Part shown: positions 30,860-41,949 of the stretch, piece by piece | How positions within the stretch are numbered: position 1 is the stretch's first letter | Layout: each line of letters begins with the position of its first letter | Assembly: GCA_036346355.1 (NCBI GenBank) | Contig: CM070591.1 | Location: forward strand, 20,134,001 to 20,198,000 | From: Rhipidocladum racemiflorum | Lineage: Eukaryota; Streptophyta; Magnoliopsida; Poales; Poaceae | Reading direction: 5' to 3' | Length of the DNA: 64,000 nt | The notes under the pieces: model-generated | The model's input: only the letters and a program-made list of their open reading frames with translations | Told to the model about the DNA's origin: nothing | Databases searched by the model: none | Translations under genes and position numbers: made by a program

Positions 30860-33800
30860 TTGACAGTGTGGCCGGTTAGTGCCGCTTTTCCAAAACCCAA
30901 GCCAAGCCAAACCAAAGCCAACCATTTTCCAAAACCATCCCATTCCCAAAAGCTATACTTGACAATACTTTCCAAGATGCTCATGACCGTGAGCATGGCT
31001 AGTCGATTAGTTTAGTTATATCTCTGCAGAGATTGTACACTTTACCCAGATGACACATTCTAGCAATCATGTCAACCATGCCACGTGATACGAAATGTAC
31101 CCATTTTGCTAGACTGTGACGAGACCTTTCGATAAGTTGGAATTTAACCCTTGCACCAGCCCGATAATGTGCATCCCTAGCTATGGCCACAGAGGATGTC
31201 CACTAGTGGTTCCTACGGGCTCCCACTAGCTTTACTTGCCCATACCTCCCCATAGTAGGCATTACCATTGTATTGGGCAAATTCCCCCTCGATGCCTCAA
31301 CGAGAGAATCGCTAGAACACACCGACACGACAGGTGTGTCCAACTCTCCCGCCACCTAATGATGCAAGATTCAAATCCTTTCCAATGTACTAGGCCAAGG
31401 CTATCCCATACTAGCACATGTGGTCGTACTATATGACTCAGTAATAGCATCAAGTTAAGTCCTTAGGGTGACTCAGGCGAGATCTTCCAAACCCACTTGC
31501 TATGGCCACAGAGAATGTCCACTAGTGGTCCCTACGGGCTCCCACTAGCTTTACTGGCCCATACCTCCCCATAGCAAGGAAACCAACCGAAACCATATTC
31601 ATATCCGAACCGTATCCATTCCAGACAAGCCCTAGGCTTGTGATCCAATCCAAAACCAATCCATTCATACAACCACAACCATCAGCCAAACCAACCTTTC
31701 CATCACCGAACCACCGACATCTTGCCCGGTCTAAACTCACCAAATTTTCCATTTTACTCACGCAACCATCCCTTTTCCAAATAAAACCCTATCACCAGCC
31801 GAATCAGAACCAAATCCACCCATTCACCAAATTAGTTCCAAGAGTTTGTAATTGAGAGTATCACGATCTCCTGCAACCAATATCTACTGCTTAACTAAGC
31901 GAATACAATTAATGTTCGTTAATACCCTCATGACATTTGCTAATATGTCTATTATAAGTCTAGGATCTGTTAAGGTTCACTATTCAAATCAGATTAAGGA
32001 AATCCACCATTGATAGGTTTAGGTACCATCTCCCACAAACTAACATTATAATGAACATACAGGCATGCATAATAGTTTTGACAATCAGAAAATATGATTT
32101 GCAAATATGGGATTCAAAATGGTCAAGGAGGTGCTTGCCTGTTTGCTCTTCGGCGAAATCAGTCTCCGGGACGTAGTCGGGATCGTCAGCGATGTTCGAT
32201 GCGTCTACGTCTACACGAAAGGCGACAAGACCAAAAACAGGTAAAGAAGCAATTAAATACCAATAAGAGTCAAAAACGAAGGACGAAAATCCAACTCTGA
32301 GAGAAATCTCAGAATTTTGCTCAGAGGCCGGCAGTACCGGTATTGAATGGGCGGTAGTGCCGCTCTGAGGCCGGCAGTACCAGCTGGCCTGCCCGATAGT
32401 GCCGCTCACATGGGACCGAAAAGGGGCGTCCTTTGGAAATAAGCTACCGGCTTGCAAATCTCGGTACTACCGCACGGGCGGCAGTACCGGCCTTGTAGCC
32501 CGGTAGTGCTGGTCGCCAGAGAATCAAATGGGTGCTTCTCTGGTTTCTAACTATCGGCAAAGAAAAACCGGTAATACCGGCCCTTCCGGCAGTACCGCCC
32601 TCTTGCCTGCGGTAGTGCAGGCCACCCAGAGAAAACTTTTCTAAAAAGTGGGATTTCACGCGTTTGACTTCGGAACTTCGACATACGTGCATGGATAGGT
32701 CCCTGGGGACTTAAGATACCCATTCACGTAGGTTCCGTCAAGTTTCGAATTCATTTGCTCAAAATCTCGCTTTTTGCTCTTTTGATCCTTGAAATCGGCG
32801 CGAAAATGGATTTCGACCCAGAAAGTGTCGAAACTTGAATTTCCTTGCGGCAAGGGTCTCTCTACGGCATCGGGGACTCATACGCGTTAGGTTAGAGGAC
32901 TTTGAGACTTCGGAATATGAAATCTCTCCGAATGCCCAAAGTGCAACTTTTTGCAAATCTTCCTAAATAGCGGATTTGTAACACGCGTATTAGTTCCGCA
33001 AATGCACTAATGCTCTACACAATCTAGGAACTGACTAGAACTCTCGACTAACGATGATCGAACCTCTAAAACCCGGAAACCCGAATTCGATTCTCGTCCC
33101 AAATCAAGTCCAAACTCGATTCTTCCGCAAGAATCGACCTTCGAGGCATGGAGTATATTCGCGGGTCGCTTTCTCGACTTTCCAGAGCTAGAGTTTCAAA
33201 AGGGAAGGTTCCAAAAACTCAAGAAATGACATTTTGAGGCGAATAAGTCCAAAGAAACGTAGATCAGGGTTTTCGAAATGACTCGATCTCATGAAAAGAT
33301 CCTTCTAACCCTAACCTAGGTCTAGCTACTTGGAAAAACAACGATCCATCACAAGAACTAGGGTTTCTAGGGTTCAACCAAAAGGGAAAAGAAGAGGAAA
33401 ATGAAGAGGAGGCTAGGGTTTGCACTTACACCTAGGGTTTAAGCTCAACTCTTAAACCTACCTCTTGTGAAGCTCCTTGACTGCTTAGAGACGCTCCTCC
33501 ACACTTGCTCCTGCTCCTTCTTGGTCTCTTAGAGCTCCAATCTGGTCGGCGCGTGCGTGAGGGAGTGGAAGCTCCAAAGGGGAGGAAGAAGAGGAGAGGA
33601 AGAGCAAGAGAGAGAGGACAAGGGAGGAAATGAGGGAGAGAGAGTGAAGAGGGGCTCTCCCAGGCGCTTAAGAGCTGAGGACGTGCACGCAAATCGAGGT
33701 AAAGAGATAGACACGAGCACAGGAACAAAACCTGTTGCTACGGTCGGCAGTACCACTCGAACAAGCTGCATCTTGCCGCTGGCCGGGTAGTACCGCGGCA

Positions 33801-34126
33801 AGATCACAGATCGCCGCCTCACTGCAAGTTTCTCGATTTCGTGGTTTTCACCACAGCGCTTGATCAAATGCCTAGGGAACTTTTGGGATAGGTCCGGGGA
33901 ATCCTAAAGAAGGTTTAGAAACTTAGGTTTTGGTTCTAACTTACACGATTCAACATTTCGCCCGAATTCGAATTTAGAAGCTCCGATCGGGAAAACTGAA
34001 CGAGCGAAACGATGAAATGAAATTCGAAAGCAAATAATCCCCAAATTAAGATTCGAAAACAATTTAGAGCACTAATTAACACTTAATTAGCATGATTAAG
34101 CTTAATTACAAAACACGAGCGTTACA
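30860..34126 (-). repeat. LTR P (minus orientation, inner end truncated)
   Basis: Outer end ...cacgagcgttaca at 34126, which is TGTAACGCTCGTG on the minus strand. It carries the stacked-palindrome block at 30999-31031, a 75-bp direct repeat (31181-31255 and 31500-31574), and a dense CGG-N5-CCG cluster at 32329-32597. The expected inner LTR end, the GAGTAC hairpin and the primer site are all absent, so the left part is deleted. The five bases after it are caatg; no partner was found. The left boundary is approximate. Confidence 0.65.
32329..32597. promoter_or_regulatory. CGG-N5-CCG inverted-site cluster in LTR P
   Basis: Perfect sites at 32329, 32352, 32462, 32479, 32569 and 32587, forms cggcagtaccg, cggtagtgccg, cggtactaccg and cggtaataccg, plus several copies with one mismatch (for example near 32372 and 32500). 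Chance expectation for such a 6-base constraint is about one per 4 kb. Confidence 0.6.
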
Positions 34127-36271
34127 CAATGGGCCTTCTCAACCTTGTACTTATAATTTTCCATATACATAGTTTGCGGATAAAAAGAGAAGATTTAATT
34201 ATGAATGGTTTGATGAGTTTGGAAGTTGGCTTGAATATAGCGAGTCCAAAGATAGAGCATATTTCTTTTGTTGTTTCTTATTAAGGGATCGCAATAAGAA
34301 GGAAGCTGGGTACGATGCTTTTGTCTTAAATAGTTGGTGTGGTTGGAACAAAAAGGGTAGACTAAAAGAGCATGTAGGTGGTGTGAATAGCATCCAAAAC
34401 CAAGCGTTGAAAAATTGTGAAAAGAGAACAACACATCGATGTTGCTATTAACACACAAAGTGAAGCTACAAAGATTGCTTATTTTACTCAACTAAATGCC
34501 TCAATTGACGTTGCTAGAGTATTATTGAAGCAAGGATTGCCTTTCCGGGGCCATAATGAGTCAAAAGAGTCCTACAACAAAGGGAACTTCTTGGAATTTT
34601 ATGAGTTCTTGATAGAGCATGATCTAGCTCTAGGCAAGGTGGTGGGTAAAAATGCTGCAAATAATTGTCTTATGGTGTCACCTCCTATCCAGAAGGAGAT
34701 TGCTCATTGTTTTGCAAAGGATATATTGCTGTCTATTCTCACATAGATCGGACATGATGTGTTTTGCTTGCTTATTGATGACTCCAGAGATGTCTCTTCC
34801 AAAGAACAAATGGCAGTGGTCTTGCGGTATGTTGATAGTTGTGGAATTGTGAAAGAAAGTTTTGCTGGTCTTGTTCATGTGAAAGAGACAGTTCTTCCTA
34901 CCTCAAGTCATCTATTGATTCTCTATTTGCAGAATATAAGCTAAGCTTGAAGCAAGTTAGACGCCAAGGATATGATGGTGCTAGCAATATGCGAGGTGAG
35001 TTCAATGGCTTGCAATCATTGATCATGAGAGAAAGTAGCATAGCTTATTATGTCCATTATTTTGCTCACCAACTTCAATTAGTTGTCGTGGCTATTGTAA
35101 GAAAGTATAAAGGAATCAGTAATTTCTTTAGCATGATTTCTCTTTTGTTAAATGTGGTGGGTGGATCTTCAAAGAGAAGAGACATGATTCAAGATATCAA
35201 TCACAAACTAGTGCATAAGGCCTTAGGTTGTGGGCTACTTCAAACTGGGACAGGGTTAAATCAAGAGCAATGTCTTCAAAGACCCGGAGATACTCGTTGG
35301 AATTCTCATTATAAAGCTCTTAAGACTTTGGTTGACTTGTTTCAAATAGTTGTCAAAGTGCTAGAAATTATTGAAGAAGAAGACAAAGACAGAACACATA
35401 GAGATCAAGCATTAGGTCTTCTAATGTACTTCCAGTCATTTGAGTTTGTTTTTTATTTACACCTCATGTTGACTATCTTAATAACCACATACGCCTTATC
35501 ATTAGCACTACAACGAAAGGATCAAGATATTGTGAATGCCATCAAATGTGTGAAATCTACTAGAGGCCGGATGAGCTTAGAAGGGATGGATGGGAATCTG
35601 TCATAGGTGAAGTGTATGCCTTTTGTGATAAATATGACATATGCAAGTTGGAAACGGAAGAAGCTTATGTTAATCCAAAGAAGCAAAGACAAAGAACTGA
35701 AATTACTAATAAGCATCATTATAAAGTGGATTGTTTTCATGATGTTCTTGATTGGCTACTTAAAGAGCTTGATAGTCTCTTCAATGAGACAACCTCTAAC
35801 TTGCTTGTTTCCTCGGCCGCTTTGAATCCAAGAGACTCATTTCGTGATTTTAATTTGGAGAATTTAATCAATCTAGCAAATCTTTATCCCAATGATTTTG
35901 ATTCTGGGGAATTGAGGGACCTTAACCATCATCTTTGCCTCTACATTGCCGATGTGCGAACAGATAATAGATTCTCCAACATACATACTATTGGTGAGCT
36001 TTCTCAGAAAATGGTACAGACTAGGAAACATCTTTGCTATCCTTTGGTTTATCGACTTTTGAAGCTAGTACTAGTATTACCTATCGCCACTTCCACAGTT
36101 GACAGGTGCTTTTTAGCCATGAAAATTGTGTAAACATATTTGAGCAATCGCATCAACGATGACTTCATGAGTGATAGCCTTATTTGCTATGTGGAGAAAC
36201 AAGAAATGAAGAAAGTTACTAATGACGTTGTGGTTCGTCGCTTCATGAACTTGAAAGAACGTAAATACTAA
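34127..36271 (+). pseudogene. hAT-type transposase (ZMYM1/TTF-type zinc finger), broken
   Basis: Starts inside the TTF zinc-finger region (GPSQPCTYNFPY, then NYEWFDEFGSWLEYSESKD, about 34131-34260). Next come the DUF4371-like section (DVARVLLKQGLPFRGHNESK; DDSRDVSSKEQMAVVLRYVD; QVRRQGYDGASNMRGEFNGL; PGDTRWNSHYKALKTLVDLF) and the C-terminal dimerisation region (LVLPIATSTVDRCFLAMKIV, then YLSNRINDDFMSDSLICYVE). It ends at TAA, 36269-36271. At least five frame changes or stops. The N-terminus is cut at LTR P. Such transposases cut and paste DNA; this copy cannot. Confidence 0.85.
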
Positions 36272-36551
36272 AAGGTAATGTATCATTTAATTACTTTCAT
36301 TTCATTATTCTGATGTTGTTGTACTTGACAAATTTAAGCCATTTACTTATTTTTGTTCTCTCTTTTTTTGGCCATTGAGGTTGTGAGGTTGGAGGATGTA
36401 TTTTGCCAATACCGACCATCTTTCGTTTTTGGTTCCGTTCTTAGTTCCTTCACTTTGCAACAATTAACAAATATTATTATTGGGTTACTTTATTTTGGTA
36501 AGTATTTTGATCGCTACTTCTATATTAATTATTATTGTACATTATTGTTGT
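36272..36551 (+). other. 3' tail of the hAT element
   Basis: Untranslated tail of the transposase gene; it appears to resume at 37221 after an LTR-like insertion and to run to about 37380. Terminal inverted repeats were not identified. Confidence 0.4.
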
Positions 36552-37220
36552 TGTAGGCCCAATGAGCCCACCCTCCTTAGCAGGCGAAGCACAGCCCACA
36601 TCTTCGTCTGGATCGAAGAAACATGTCCGCTATACCTATCCCCTCTCCTATAAGCAAAATAAGAACCACCTGCCCCTGGAGGCGATACTCCGGCCGAAGC
36701 GGCGAAGAAAGCCTAAGACATACAATCGAAAATAACCGGGCCAGGAAGAAATCCGAAGCCGCGAGAAGAATAGCGGAGGGGAGTCGGCGGAGGAAACCCA
36801 CCTCCTCCATCCCCCGTAAAGATTACCAAGGTAGGGCCCGCTCAAACCTGACACCTTGCCAGAGCTACAGGGGAACTTCTGGCGCAGCCAGGCGAGTCCT
36901 GGACCCTAGGGCATGTGAAGTTCCACTAAAACCCTTGGGGTGAAAACAAAACGAAAGGGTAAAAATGTAAAGCAAGAACAAAAAACGCCACGTAGGGCCA
37001 AACTAGCCCTTGGCTAGGGACAAGTGGAAGAGAAGGGTAGGAAGACCATGGGCAAAGCCTGTGGCTTGGCGGCAGAGTAGGTTAAAAAAGAAGCCGACCG
37101 GTGCATGCATATCCCCTCCCCTCCATATAAAAGAGAGAGAGAGAGAGCAGGTGATCGAAAAGGGAGACAAAAAAAAAAAAAAGAACACCAAGAACAACCT
37201 GGTGGATCGATTCCGCCACA
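36552..37220 (+). mobile_element. Probable solo LTR (Tat-like) in the hAT tail
   Basis: 669 bp from TGTAGGCCCA to ...CCGCCACA, with a TATA box (ccatataaaag, about 37123-37133) followed by a GA run. The flanking five bases are gttgt and actgt, only partly alike, so the duplication is not proven. Confidence 0.4.
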
Positions 37221-38049
37221 ACTGTTAGTTGGTTATGTCGAATTATTGATGATAAAAAATAGCTGAAAACATTACTATTTAGCATGATGTGATTTGAAAA
37301 TTTTATATATTGTTATATACATAGTGAAATGATGAACCCAGATTATTTTTTCTCTAGTTCCGCCCCTGAATGCAGGTATCAAACCAATAGATCTGCAACA
37401 AAAAACTTATAGACAGTCATCCATGTTTTCTTTGGTGAAAGAAGCAAGTGGTCAAATTGCGTCAACGGGTGGAACAATACAAATCACAAATACTAGTTGC
37501 TATGCATGTTCACAATACATAATCGCAAATAATGTAGATGATCATTTCCCAACAGAAAATTAATGCTTCCCACACATAATAATAAAAGATGGCCAAAGTA
37601 AAGTTGTGAGACTTCTTGTTGCAGTCCCGAATTAACCGCAGGTTCGATCGTGGCTCCATTCTCACTTGTCAGGGCTGCACTACATCCATGCACGAAATCA
37701 GTAACATGGGGCAGAGCATCCATCATATAAATATAATATAAATATAAATATAAACTCCCCTTATAGGGGAAGAAATTAGGGGCCAACCGGCCCCCCTACG
37801 TGTCAATGGTTTTTTTTACGAAAAGCCCCTCGAATTTCTTTAGAATTACGTCCAGGTCCTTGCGCGATTTTACGTGAGAGCAAAATATTTTTCCCGGTTC
37901 ACGTTTAGGTCCCTGGTTTGCCGTTTTGCATGTAGGACCTCCCGTTAAGTGCGAATCACGAGCGAGTCCTTTCCTAATTTTTCAAAATAGCGAACAGGTC
38001 CAAAGTTATAACAAATAGGTCCTCGCATTTTACGTCCAGGTCCTTTTTC
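37221..38049. other. No gene recognised; short repeats of tttacgtccaggtcct
   Basis: 37221-37380 looks like hAT tail. 37380-37790 holds nothing I can name. 37800-38049 repeats variants of acgtccaggtcct and leads into the tandem array. Confidence 0.35.
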
Positions 38050-38440
38050 CGTTTTGCCCGAAAAAAATGTTTTCGTGGTCCGTTTTTTCTCCAGAGCATG
38101 CGAAAAATATTTTCGGTGGCTGCTTTTCCAAACTTCCCCCCAAAAAAATTGGAGGACCGTTTCCTTTATCCGTTTTGCCCGAAAAAAATATTTTCGTGGT
38201 CCGTTTTTTCTCCAGATCATGCAAAAAATATTTTTGGTAGCCGTTTTTTCAAATTTCCCCCCAAAAAAATTGGGGGACCGTTTCCTTTATCCGTTTTGCC
38301 CGAAAAAAATATTTTTCGTCATCCGATTTTTCTCCGGAGCATGGGAAAAATGTTTTCGGCCGTTTTGCCTGAAAAAAATATTTTCGTGAACCGTTTTTTC
38401 TCCGGAGTATGAAAAAAATGTTTTCGTTGGCCGTTTCCCC
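38050..38440. repeat. 120-bp tandem repeat, about three and a half units
   Basis: ccgttttgcc(c/t)gaaaaaa recurs at 38050, 38170, 38291 and 38360. The first two steps are 120 and 121 bp, the third is shortened to 69 bp. Units contain ctccgga or ctccaga and ccccccaaaaaaattgg. ORFs through it (Lys/Phe-rich) are repeat artefacts. Confidence 0.85.
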
Positions 38441-38638
38441 AAAAAAAATGTAAATTCGTTTTTCGTCCGTCGTTTCTCCGTTTTTTCCCGCTTTTCCTCA
38501 TTTTTCACGAGAAAATAAGCGCATCTTTTTTCCGAAAAATACCCAAGCGAACAAAAAGAACTCGGAGATTCCTGCCTCTTTTTAGAGAAAAAAACTCGGA
38601 TCAAATTTCGCACGGCGCGGCGGAGCGCGTGGCTCTCA

Positions 38639-38770
38639 CTAGGAGCATTCATGGCAGCCACCATTCGGAGCAAGAGCCGAGCTACCTAGGGGAAGGTCCA
38701 TATGAACCTCCGGACGACTTAGGGCAACTACCCCAGGTCGCACCTTCGGTGCCGGCTTGCTTCCATCGAC
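38639..38770 (-). other. Possible terminal exon, unidentified
   Basis: The minus strand has a tttgcag acceptor at 38771-38777 and then 43 open codons (SKPAPKVRPGVVALSRPEVH) to TAG. It may be a host exon whose upstream intron received the copia element, but nothing independent supports it. Confidence 0.2.
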
Positions 38771-39015
38771 CTGCAAACATGTACATCATATATATGACCG
38801 GCCATGCATTTGGAAACGTATGAAATTTTTTCTTTTCATGTATAGTATAGCTACTGATTTTTCTAAATCATGTATGCTACTGAATGAACCAGTAAGAAAT
38901 TTCCAACAGAAAAAAGGAGAGATATGAGTGGAAGCACTTTCATTACAAGCTGAATACCGAACCTACCATATTGTTTATTCCTGGATGCATCTCATCTACG
39001 AGCATCACTTTTAGT

Positions 39016-39061
39016 AAGTATAAACTGAAATGAAAAATAGGTAACGCATGGATTAATAACA
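39016..39061 (-). repeat. Copia 3' LTR remnant
   Basis: aagtataaactgaaatg to ggattaataaca matches the outer end of the 5' LTR with three differences. Sequence to its left has no further similarity. Confidence 0.8.
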
Positions 39062-39076
39062 ATCTCCCCCTAATAT
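39062..39076 (-). other. Copia polypurine tract
   Basis: The minus strand reads attagggggagat directly before the LTR start, the usual copia form. Confidence 0.75.
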
Positions 39077-39085
39077 TGGTGTTGA

Positions 39086-40675
39086 TCATCTGAGCTTGGT
39101 GACGTCGATCCACCCGCGGAGTTCCTGGAACTTGACCCTTTCGAGCGGCTTTGTCAAAATGTCCGCGAGTTTCTCCTGAGTACTCGCGAACTTCAAGCCA
39201 ATTGCCCCGTTGTCAAGATACTCACGGATATAGTGAAATTTGGTGTCGATATGCTTACTCCGATCGTGTAGAACGGGGTTCTTACTAAGAGTGATTGCGG
39301 ACATGTTATCCATCTTTAGTTTCAGCGGGGACGACTCAACGTCGATCACGTCGCTGAGTAGCCGTCTGAGCCAAACACCTTGGCAAGCCACCACTGCACC
39401 TGCAATATACTCTGCCTCGCATGATGACAAGGAGACTACCCGCTGCTTCTGTGACTGCCAAGTCACCGGGTTGCCGCCGAGGAAGAAGATGATGCTAGAT
39501 GTGCTCTTCCGGTCATCTACATTTCCTGCCATGTCGCTGTCGCTGTAGCCCACAAGATTGAGCTCAGCATCGCCTTCTGTGTACACCAAGCCGTAGTCGA
39601 TCGTGCCTGCGACATACTGGAGCAAGTGCTTCATTGCCACCATGTGCTCCTGCTTTGGGTCCTCCATGAATCGACTCAAATATCCCACGGCGTACGTGAG
39701 ATCAGGCCGAGTGTGCACCAAGTAGCGCAGGCTGCCAATGAGACTGCGATACTCCGTCACATCGACTGCCAGCGATGAAGACTGCTTAGACAGCTTGAGG
39801 CGAGTCTCCATCGGTGTCGCGCACGGATTGCATCTGCCTATGCCCCCTTTCTCGGGCAGCTTCTTGGCGTAGGCAGCTTGACATAGTTCGATCCCATGTC
39901 TCACCTGTTTTACCTCGATACCGAGATAATAAGATAGGGTTCCCAGATCACTCATCTGGAACATCTTCATCATCTCTGCCTTGAATGAGTTGATTTCGTC
40001 GGCGAGCTCCCCCACAATGATGAGATCGTTGACATAGAAGCCCACAACAAGCCTGGTTTGCTCGACACCGCGCGTGTATAGCCCATGCTCGCACTTTCTC
40101 CTAACGAACCCGAGCGCGTGCAGGCTTGCGTCCAGCTTGGCGTTCCATGCCTGCGGAGCTTGTCACAGCCTATACAAAGCCTTGTGCAGCTTTAGGACCA
40201 CCTCGTGTCCAGCTGCAGTGAAGCCAGGAGGTTGCGTGACGTAGACCTCCTCCGCCAGCTCGCCGTTAAGGAACGCCGACTTGACGTCCAAGTGGTGCAC
40301 GAGCCAGCCGCGAATCGCAGCCACGGCGAGCACCACGCGCACCGACTCCATCCTTGCAACAGGGGCAAATACCTCCTCGTAATCGATCCCCTGGTGCTGC
40401 ACGTACCCCTTGGCGATGAGACGCACCTTGTACTTCACCACCTCACCATGTTCATTGCGTTTGAGCTTAAACACCTATTTCAAGCTTATGGCGCGTTGCC
40501 CAGGAGGCAAGCTTACCAACGACCATGTCTTGTTTTCCTCGATCGATGCCATCTCCTCCAACATTGTCTTACGCCACTCACCGCTTTTCTTTGCATCCTC
40601 CATGGACGCAGGTTCGTCGCCAATCGCCACCATGAGCTCTTCAGCAAGCTCATGGTGGGCATACCCCGGAGGCAT
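39086..40675 (-). pseudogene. pol: Copia reverse transcriptase and RNase H (catalytic residue changed)
   Basis: 40675-40163 holds the start of the reverse transcriptase (EENKTWSLVSLPPGQ, KYKVRLIAKGYVQHQGIDYE, FAPVARMESVRVVLAV, LDVKSAFLNGELAEEVYV). The second frame, 40045-39086, gives GFYVNDLIIVGELADEI, PMETRLKLSKQSS, YRSLIGSLRYLVHTRPDLTY, then RNase H (GYSDSDMAGNVDDRKSTSS, SLSSCEAEYIAGAVVACQ, KHIDTKFHYIREYLDNG). The polymerase box reads YVND where the family has YVDD, so one catalytic Asp is Asn. A gap of frames near 40050-40160 also breaks it. Confidence 0.88.
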
Positions 40676-41948
40676 CGCCGCACCAAGGACATTGTCCAGA
40701 GTGCGAAATCAAAGTGGCGCATCGTCGTGGTCATCGTCCAAGTCAAGTTCCCCGCTTGGTGGCGACATGAACTCAAATGCCGGTGGCACCGATGGTGTGC
40801 AGGGTTCAGACCCGCACATGGGCATCGTCGCGCTGGCTGGAGTCGCTGGTGGTGTAGTCGTTGCCAGCGTGTCGGTGTCGCTTCATTCCGCAGGCACCGA
40901 GAAGTACTCGACGCGGAACGGTTCAGCATCATTACCTGGCCCGGCTCCTTTGTCCTCCCTCCAATCCCAACTATGCTCTTCCTCAAACATCGCGTCACGT
41001 GAAACATGGACACGGCACGAGAGCGGGTTGTAGAACCAATACGCCTTGGTCCCTGGTTCGTAGCCCACGAACACCATAGGCATACTCCTATCGTCGAGTT
41101 TGGAGAGATGCTTGCCGGTCGCCTTCACATGAGCAACACACCCAAATGTGCAAAGAAAATGCACTGGTGGCCGGGAGCCGTATGGTGTCTTCCCATCGAC
41201 ACTTTGAGTCGGAGTGTGATTCAACACGAACATCGCCGTGGTCACCCCCTCCCCTCAAAACCAGCCTAGCATTGCCATCGCCTTCATCATGCTTCTTGCC
41301 ATGCCCATCACCATCTGGTTGCGACTCTCCACTACACCATTCTGTTGGGGTGTGTATGGCGCGGTGAGGTGCCTGTTGATGCCCTGCTCGGCACAGTAGT
41401 CGATGAACACAAGCACCGTGAACTCGCCACCACGGTCGGTGCGCAGTGTTCCCACCTTCCTCCCTGCTTCTGCTTCTGCTCCCGCCTGGAACCGAACGAA
41501 CGCCAATGATGCCTGATCCTTCGAGCCCAGCAGCATGAGCCACATATAGTGGCGAGGAGGAGGAAATATCGGATGACAATTGGTGTTGCCAGCATCACGG
41601 GCCCGCATATGTCACCATGGATGAGCTCAAGTCGTTGCATGGCCCGGTACTTCACCTTGCTTGGAAACGCTAGACTTCGCTGCTTCCCAGTGAGGCAGCT
41701 GTCATAGACTTGATCAATGTGATCAATCTGCGGTAGTCCTTGCACCATCTCTTTCTGCGCCAGCTCACGGAGGCCGCGGAAGTTGAGGTGGCTGAACCGC
41801 GCGTGCCACCACCATGCCGCGCTGGTTCCCTTTGCCGCCAGGCACACCAGCTGGGCGATATCCACCTTGAGAACATAGAGGCGACTGGGCGATCAGTGCA
41901 CCTTCGCCAATGGGCGTTCGTCCCGTATCCGAAGCACGCCGCCACTTA
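40676..41948 (-). pseudogene. pol: Copia integrase
   Basis: The pre-integrase zinc region reads HARFSHLNFRGLRELAQKEM then VYDSCLTGKQ (about 41690-41810); the first Cys of the CX2C pair is Tyr. The catalytic core follows across frames: LELIHGDICGPV, TLRTDRGGEFTVLV, TAPYTPQQNGVVESRNQ. The C-terminal part is seen at 41245-40883 (MFVLNHTPTQSVDGKTPY, RPPVHFLCTFGCVAHVKA). Multiple frameshifts. Confidence 0.82.
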
Positions 41949-41949
41949 T

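Noticed and set aside
36623..36943. 106-residue ORF as a host gene
   Set aside because: Lies in an LTR-like block with a TATA box and GA run, no recognisable domain; more likely LTR sequence.
38054..38412. Phe/Lys-rich ORFs at 38.0-38.5 kb
   Set aside because: Produced by a 120-bp A/T-rich tandem repeat; both strands are open.
40205..41002. Plus-strand ORFs opposite the copia element (40205-41002, 41740-42612, 42722-43258)
   Set aside because: They are reverse readings of clear copia pol and gag coding sequence.
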